Assembly (NCBI GenBank): GCA_037043235.1
Contig: JAWRVZ010000156.1
Coordinates: forward strand, 186,001 to 250,000
Direction: 5' to 3'
DNA: 64,000 bases
DNA from: Rhodeus uyekii
Taxonomy: Eukaryota; Chordata; Actinopteri; Cypriniformes; Acheilognathidae
A program made the position numbers and the translations under genes. This document shows, piece by piece, positions 58,743 to 64,000 of this stretch (positions are counted from its first letter, which is position 1; each line of letters starts with the position of its first letter). The notes beneath the pieces are model-generated. The model searched no databases, was not told the origin of the DNA, and saw only the letters and a program-made list of their open reading frames with translations.

Positions 58743-60909
58743 ATGGCAAATTTTCAAACCAGGATTCTTCTTCTGGATCTCTGTGTCGTCATTATTCTCC
58801 TGACTAACACAGGTACTGATTTAAGATCAAGATTTCTTTAGCCTTCTCACTTGTTTTAAGATGTTTCAAAGTATATAAGTGCATACTCTTTGCATGTTGA
58901 TATGGTTATAAAGCCCAACATTGTTTGATGACCAAATAATATTGTTGTTGTTGAAAAAATTATATTTGTATCCTAGTGTTTTTTCATCAGGTTTAAAAGA
59001 TTAAGCACAATTGTGTTTCTCAAGAGCTTTTTGAATTTTTTAAAGTTTTTCTTCTGTATGATGACTTTTTGACTACTGTATGATGATGTATTGTAAGCCT
59101 AAGTAGTTCACAGAACCATTGTTCACAATGCTTTTTTAAAACGCTGTCCAAAGCATTTAGTGTAAACCTGCAGTGATTGTGATTTTCTGTCTCTTCATCA
59201 GATTATTCCACATCAAACCTAGAACAAAAGATTCGTCAGCAAATCTACAAAACAGTGTTTGTGGGGGAAACAGTTACACTTCACTGCGACAAAACCCAAT
59301 ACGATGACGATTTCACATGGAAAATGAACAACTCTGTTATTTTTAGGCAGGCTGATAACAAAACTATGACAAACTTCAGCTCAAAAAGGATTCATATCGA
59401 TCTGGCACTTCCGAGAGAATTAAAAATACATCGAATACAAGTGTCTGATACAGGAAACTACACCTGTTATCCAGCAGAGATAAGATGGACATTAACAATA
59501 ACAGGTTTGTTTTGTTGGTTTTGTTTTCTTTAAAAACAAGTACATTTATTACAGAGAAATATAAGAATGATAATTTTGTAAACATTAACTAGTATTTAGT
59601 AGAGTGTTGGTTTACTGTTATAATTTGTGTTTGACTCTTTTGTGTTTGTCAGAAAACAGACCAGTGTCACACAAACAAATGCCACTTATCATCATCATCA
59701 TCATCATCATCTCATGTTCTGGAGTTATTATGGTCTGTCTGATAATCACCATCAGCATTTGCATTCACAGGTGAGTTTTATTTTTTTCAACATATCTTAC
59801 CTACAGTAGTGAAATGTATCTCCAGCTCCTCAACATCTATATCCATGCTATTGAGTGAAGAACTGCTTCCTTGTTTAATATTTTTGTTTATTTATAGGCA
59901 GTGTCTGTTTAAAATGAATAGAAATACCCAGCTTTGTCGCAAAAAATTATTTTCATTAACTCTGCCAACAACTGGTTACATATTTTACCATTAGCACAAA
60001 TAGCTCTTCACTTGTATGTACATTTAGTTTGAATATAGCATCTATCAGTGTTTACACATCTCCTAAACAAGACCTCAGTGCAAACAATATACCAAAAATC
60101 TCTACAATGATTTTACGCTTAAAAAATAGCACCTAACATATGTTTATGCACAGATGTGGGACCTATTCTTTTAAACATAGATTTTATTATTTTATTATTA
60201 TCTTATTATTTCAGGATTATAATAGTAAACTCTTAATTTCAAAGGTGTAAATACTTTTTTGTGAAATAATTTTGAATTTTTTATCTATAATATATAAAAT
60301 GCTAGCTAAATTAGCCTGACAAAACAGAGTTGTTATCCATTTTTAAAGTGTACTTGTAAATTCCATCACATTAATTTGTTAATGGGCAAATTACGTAAAC
60401 TTGTGTGAAAAGAGATATTCTATATTTTTCTCATAAATGCTACATCATTATAACAGCCAATCAAGTCAAAAGATCAGCTTTGGATCACATGAGGAGAATG
60501 TAAGTATATTTACCACACCACAGATTATTATTGGGCATCTACATCTCTTCTTTGTTTTTTTGAATTCTGAAAATATGTTGTGCATGATCTGTATAGGTGA
60601 AGATGATCTCTCACTGTGACAAACACACAATAACATCATGTGTAAGTCAGCACAACTTACACACCCACCTACACACCTCTATTATGTTTGTTCAAAGTCC
60701 CCTTCGCTGGCTCCAACTTTTGCAAAACATAGAAAATTGTAAAGCATAAATTGTAAAATCACGTGTGTAGATACATGACGTTAATAGTGTGATTTTATTA
60801 ATCAATTGCACAACAGATTTTTGAACAGGAGCTGTAATACCTGTTGTTTTTGTTGAACTTGTTGTATCTTTGTTTTCTTCAGGTCTACAGTCTTCATACA
60901 GTTTCATGA
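58743..60909 (+). CDS. Single Ig V-type-domain membrane receptor (five exons)
   Basis: Reconstructed by reading splice sites; 561 nt, 186 residues. Exon 1 58743-58812 (signal peptide, MANFQTRILLLDLCVVIILL, GT donor). Exon 2 59202-59504 is one Ig V-like domain: Cys in VTLHCDK, Trp in FTWKM, second Cys in DTGNYTC, with four N-glycosylation sequons (NNS, NKT, NFS, NYT). Exon 3 59653-59770 encodes a short stalk and the transmembrane helix, which begins with eight Ile codons. Exon 4 60457-60499 and exon 5 60883-60909 give a short tail ending SLHTVS with one Tyr. All introns are GT-AG and phases fit (1, 1, 2, 0). The tail lacks a consensus ITIM, and the helix has no charged residue for an adaptor that I can see. 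Likely one of the many lineage-specific fish Ig receptors; I cannot name an orthologue. Exons 1-3 are secure, exons 4-5 less so. Confidence 0.75.
59892..59994 (+). CDS. Alternative terminal exon of the Ig receptor (candidate)
   Basis: A TTTATAG acceptor before 59898 would give a phase-compatible exon (codon completed as Arg, then QCLFKMNRNTQLCRKK) ending at TAG 59994. It would replace exons 4-5 with a basic 32-residue tail without Tyr. Supported only by phase and the splice-site sequence. Confidence 0.35.
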
Positions 60910-61002
60910 ACATGATCTTTCATACAAAAGAAAAAGTAAATATAGTTCATTATGGAAGAAAACGTATTTGAAACAAAAAGCTTGTTGAATTGCTCTTATT
61001 AA

Positions 61003-61008
61003 AATAAA
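61003..61008 (+). terminator. Poly(A) signal of the Ig receptor gene
   Basis: AATAAA about 95 bp after the proposed stop in exon 5, the first canonical signal downstream. Confidence 0.6.
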
Positions 61009-61799
61009 ATACATTGCATTAACCATGGTTGCATTTAAATGCATTGTATTTTTAGGGCTTGCATTTTTTATATTTAAGCTGTGAATATTTCAATTCAAAA
61101 CATTTCACACATCTTCATCTTTCAGATTTCCCATCCAAAACATTTGGTCTTTTTAAAAATACTACCTATTATATTTAACAGATAATTCTCTTAAGATGCT
61201 ATTGAAGTTAGAAATGTGTATACCAATGTCATCTATAACTTTAGAGACGGCCCCTAAATTTGTGAATATCAAACTAAGTATTTTCATATAAAGAAAACAC
61301 TTAACGTATTTTATTGTGAAAATAAAAGACCAAGTTCAGTATAATATACTATGTACAGTTAAGCAGATAAGCCCAGAATAATAATGCAATTCGCAAAGTT
61401 TCTCGTTAAGTGTTTTTCTCCCATGGAAAACCATTATAAAGAAAATGTTTAGCATACCTATATGAACCATTTGTTGATTTTCTATGGTAAAACACTTTCT
61501 GGGCTAATCTGGGCACTATGGTATAGTATATAGTGTTAAATACACTCAATAAAGTGTATCCTGAGTTTGATTTTTTTTTCTTAGTCCATTAAGCCATGTT
61601 AAGCATTTTTCAACACGAAGCGTTGCTGAATTCTGGAGTATGAAGTATGAGGGCAAGCTCAGTAGTATTACTGCACATGTTGTATAATATCAATTAAGAA
61701 ACCTAAGCAACCAAGATGTAATCCTCATCAGCATTCCTTAGATTTAATGTAATAATTTATCTGTACAGCATTGGGAAATAACATTAGAATAAGAAGGAA
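61009..61799. other. Intergenic, nothing recognised
   Basis: AT-rich; no frame of note. Confidence 0.45.
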
Positions 61800-62310
61800 G
61801 AATAGAGGGCAGAGACTAGGAGGGCCATCCCGACCACCCTGCTCTCTGAGACGGCAAACGGGTGGCGACACTCTGCCTCTGAGCTGGCTCGCCTAGGACC
61901 TGAGGGTGGCAAGGCAGTGGCTTCTTTAATGCTACCTTTTGTTTTGCGTCCTCCTGGCGAAAAGGGGTGTCCATCAAATTGTTTTTGTCTCTCTTAGGTT
62001 AAGCCACAGATGCCTCTCCATGGCCCGGAGAGAGAAATCTGTGGCTCTATGAATTTCTACCACTGCCTCGGGGCCGATACCCCTGCCCTCATGGAGGTCG
62101 CCAAGCAAATTCACCTGAAATGCCTACAGCAGTGCCGTAGTAGGAAGATATAATGCAGCTTGACTTGATGCGGAATATGCTCGGCCCATTAACGTTGATG
62201 TTACTCTTAATGGTTTGGTGGGCAACGTCGGGGCTCTAAGGGAAAATACCACTTGGAGAGTGAGGTGACCCGCAAGCACCTCCTCCATTTTCAGCATTCT
62301 TATGGTGCCA
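61800..62310 (-). mobile_element. DIRS gag fragment (copy J)
   Basis: Matches the gag region of copy C in the same orientation: GACGGCAAACGGGTGGCGACACT, CGGAGAGAGAAATCTGTGGC, GGGGCCGATACCCCTGCCCTC and CATTTTCAGCATTC correspond to 14260-14860. No other DIRS part is attached. Confidence 0.75.
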
Positions 62311-62744
62311 GTTGATCACCTCACCAATACAGACTACACAGGACACACAGTTACTCCAAGGTTGAAGTTGGCCCAGTCTATCAACTATCAACAGCAAGAC
62401 TTCTCAAAACGTTCTCATAACATGTTCTATCTGGTGAGAAGTGCTGACAATATTCATCTATATTCTATAGAAAAATACAGAAAAGCAAAGTAAAGGCTTT
62501 AACTAATAATTGGTTACATAGGCGATATACTGAAGTGTAAATACATTTGAAGAAGTCATTCAACATTTTTTTATGATCACTGACTGATTATAAATCATTA
62601 GAATAAAAAAATTAAAAAAATAGCAGCTGTGGATTCCAAATCATCCCTCTTATTAGTAATTAATTATGATTTTGCTTAAATTTTAACCTAAGTTATACTA
62701 TGGGGCTCTGGTGTCAAATTTGATAGGACAATCAAACACGGTAG

Positions 62745-62850
62745 TCTGTGACAGGATATGTTCTGCTGTGGAAAATTAACTTTGTGGTTTCATTGGTCAC
62801 TGCAGTCAAGAGCACAAAACACAAATATTCAAATATATAAATATATATAT
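62745..62850 (-). mobile_element. LINE 5'-region fragment
   Basis: GTGACAGGATATGTTCTGCTGTGGAAA..TTTGTGGTT corresponds to 58386-58430 of the LINE, same orientation. It ends in a short AT repeat directly before the retroviral LTR. Confidence 0.6.
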
Positions 62851-62871
62851 ATTGCTAGAACCGCTCTACAG

Positions 62872-63214
62872 TGTTGTTGGTTTTCAGTGTCTACTCAGCA
62901 ACTGGATGTTAACGAGATCTCGGGAGACCGCAGCTCAATGAACCACACGAGTAAAATCAAATCTGGTTTATTCAGAATGCAGTTCTCAGAGAAACAAAGA
63001 GGCAGGCGATTCTTATACTAATAGCCCTTCCCCCTAATAGGGTGTGGTGATGTAGAGAGAAAGAGAAAAAACAACTCCATATATGGCAGAGAGAGGGACA
63101 CAGCGTGCGTGTAGTTACACACACAGAAGCAGGACAAAAAAGTTCAGACTGAAATGATACATAATGTATTATAGAAAAATAACGCATATAAAAGAAAGCA
63201 TATAATTTCCCTCA
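62872..63214 (-). repeat. 3' LTR of an endogenous retrovirus
   Basis: 343 bp. On the minus strand it begins TGAGGGAAATTATATG right after the polypurine tract and ends CCAACAACA (TG...CA). A TATA-like TAGTATAAG lies at 63012-63020 (complement) and AATAAA at 62967-62972 (complement), in the right order for U3-R-U5. The 5' LTR is outside the window. Confidence 0.8.
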
Positions 63215-63232
63215 GTCCCCTCTTTTAAGCTA
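63215..63232 (-). promoter_or_regulatory. Retroviral polypurine tract
   Basis: The minus strand reads AAAAGAGGGGAC immediately before the LTR start. This is the primer for plus-strand synthesis in retroviruses. Confidence 0.75.
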
Positions 63233-63237
63233 AAAGC

Positions 63238-63777
63238 TTAAGCATTATTCACTGGTACATATCTATGTTGCCTGGTGGTTGCATCAATCATACTATACAC
63301 TCTATTCATCAGACATTGCAACAAGCAGGGCCCAAAAGTACATAGGGCCACAAGAATCAGTAGTACAGGAATTATCATGGTGATAAGTGGTGTCACCCAT
63401 CCAAACAGATTGTGCATCAAACCCCATCCCCAGTCCTTGGTCTCATCTCCGTACAGCTTATGCGCAGTGTTCTTCATCTCTTGCACAGCATGACCCACAG
63501 CGCCCTCAGATTCATCTTCAGCCGGGACGAAGGTGCAGCACTGATCCCCCACCATGGCACAGACACCTCCTTTGTCTGCTAACAACATGTCCAATGCCAG
63601 GCGGTTTTGCATGGTCATCAGGCGCAGGGCACCCAGTTCTGTTCTCACACCTGCCATTCCATCCGTGGTGTCATTGACGAACTTAGCTAGTCGATAATGC
63701 AGGACCTCAATGTGAGTCCACTGAGAGACAGTGCCGAACTGTGAGAACACAGAGGTCCACCACCTTGTCCAGTGAGT
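63238..63777 (-). pseudogene. Endogenous retrovirus env, transmembrane subunit
   Basis: The open frame lacks a real start (the first codon, at 63750, is GTG and the frame continues upstream of it). From that point: a helical region, an immunosuppressive-domain-like stretch at residues 48-71 (starting QNRLALD), a CX6CC motif at 64-72 as in gamma-/epsilon-type retroviruses, a membrane span at about 119-145 and a cytoplasmic tail to residue 170. The tail stop lies about 20 bp from the polypurine tract, as expected for env. The upstream surface-subunit part is in another frame, so the gene is broken by a frameshift near 63.78 kb. Fish origin; class inferred from the CX6CC motif only. Confidence 0.8.
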
Positions 63778-63779
63778 GG

Positions 63780-64000
63780 TCAGGCGATGCTCAGTGGGAC
63801 CTCATCCATTGATACGTCTCTCTTGTGGCGGTGTGTGGGTCGATGCTGGTTGATCCGCTGGAATATCTGGACAGGGTAAGATAGTTGAATTGGAGCACAG
63901 ATACCAGACCAGTTGCCTGGAATGTCCGGGAACAATGAATTTGGGCCACAATACCACCACCAATCAATATTCAACGTGATACAATTAAGTTTTTGTGGAC
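63780..64000 (-). pseudogene. Endogenous retrovirus env, surface subunit C-terminus (partial)
   Basis: The open frame runs into the window edge. It contains an IDWWWYCG block and a GNWSGICAPIQ block typical of the end of the surface subunit, then a furin-type RHKR site (residues 49-52 of the segment) marking the surface/transmembrane boundary. Twelve codons later the frame stops at 63780; the transmembrane part continues in a different frame. The rest of env lies outside the window. Confidence 0.75.

Noticed and set aside
63238..63750. Captured host envelope (syncytin-like) gene
   Set aside because: The frame is broken between the surface and transmembrane parts and the LTR context is that of an ordinary endogenous retrovirus.

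Overview
The window looks like nuclear DNA of a cyprinid-type teleost fish. The basis is the mixture of repeats: L2 LINEs with the fish-typical 3' tail, a 5S-rRNA-derived SINE3-like element, many Tc1/mariner and hAT copies, long AT-rich intergenic DNA with GT, ATCT and AT microsatellites, DIRS-type tyrosine-recombinase retrotransposons, and one intron-containing immunoglobulin-domain gene with GT-AG introns. It is not prokaryotic. No rRNA, tRNA or CRISPR locus was seen. A 10-N assembly gap lies at 56913-56922.

Layout. 1-3228: two decayed DIRS elements end to end. 3230-10700: intergenic DNA with an L2 LINE 3' half (4.7-6.2 kb) and a Tc1 element (6.3-8.25 kb) split by a SINE3-like insertion. 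10708-15870: an apparently intact DIRS-like retrotransposon on the minus strand, with gag-like, RT/RNase H/methylase-like and tyrosine recombinase (YR) frames, perfect 158-bp inverted repeats and an internal complementary region. 16.5-18.9 kb: a decayed DIRS copy on the plus strand. 19-31 kb: AT-rich DNA with a Tc1 remnant, a mariner-type MITE, a diverged tandem triplication, a possible solo LTR, a hAT remnant and a second L2 copy. 31.8-43.6 kb: three DIRS remnants (minus), a SINE3 fragment, hAT ends and Tc1 pieces. 43.6-48.2 kb: mostly unrecognised DNA and two long microsatellites. 48.2-49.05 kb: an LTR, primer-binding site and leader of a Gypsy-like element. 49.1-55.9 kb: Tc1, MITE and DIRS pieces. 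56.7-58.5 kb: the 5' part of an L2/CR1-type LINE on the minus strand, with an esterase-type ORF1 and the start of ORF2. 58.7-61.0 kb: the only host gene I can support, a five-exon single-V-domain membrane receptor. 61.8-62.3 kb: a DIRS gag fragment. 62.87 kb to the end: the 3' end of an endogenous retrovirus (LTR, polypurine tract, broken env) on the minus strand.

How it fits together. Nearly all recognisable coding sequence belongs to mobile elements. The DIRS element at 10.7-15.9 kb is the most complete system: its ORFs and terminal structure match the known DIRS replication scheme, in which an internal complementary region templates closure of a circular DNA that the YR then integrates. 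At least nine other DIRS remnants lie in the window and eight of those share its orientation. The immunoglobulin gene sits in a repeat-rich neighbourhood with retroelements on both sides.
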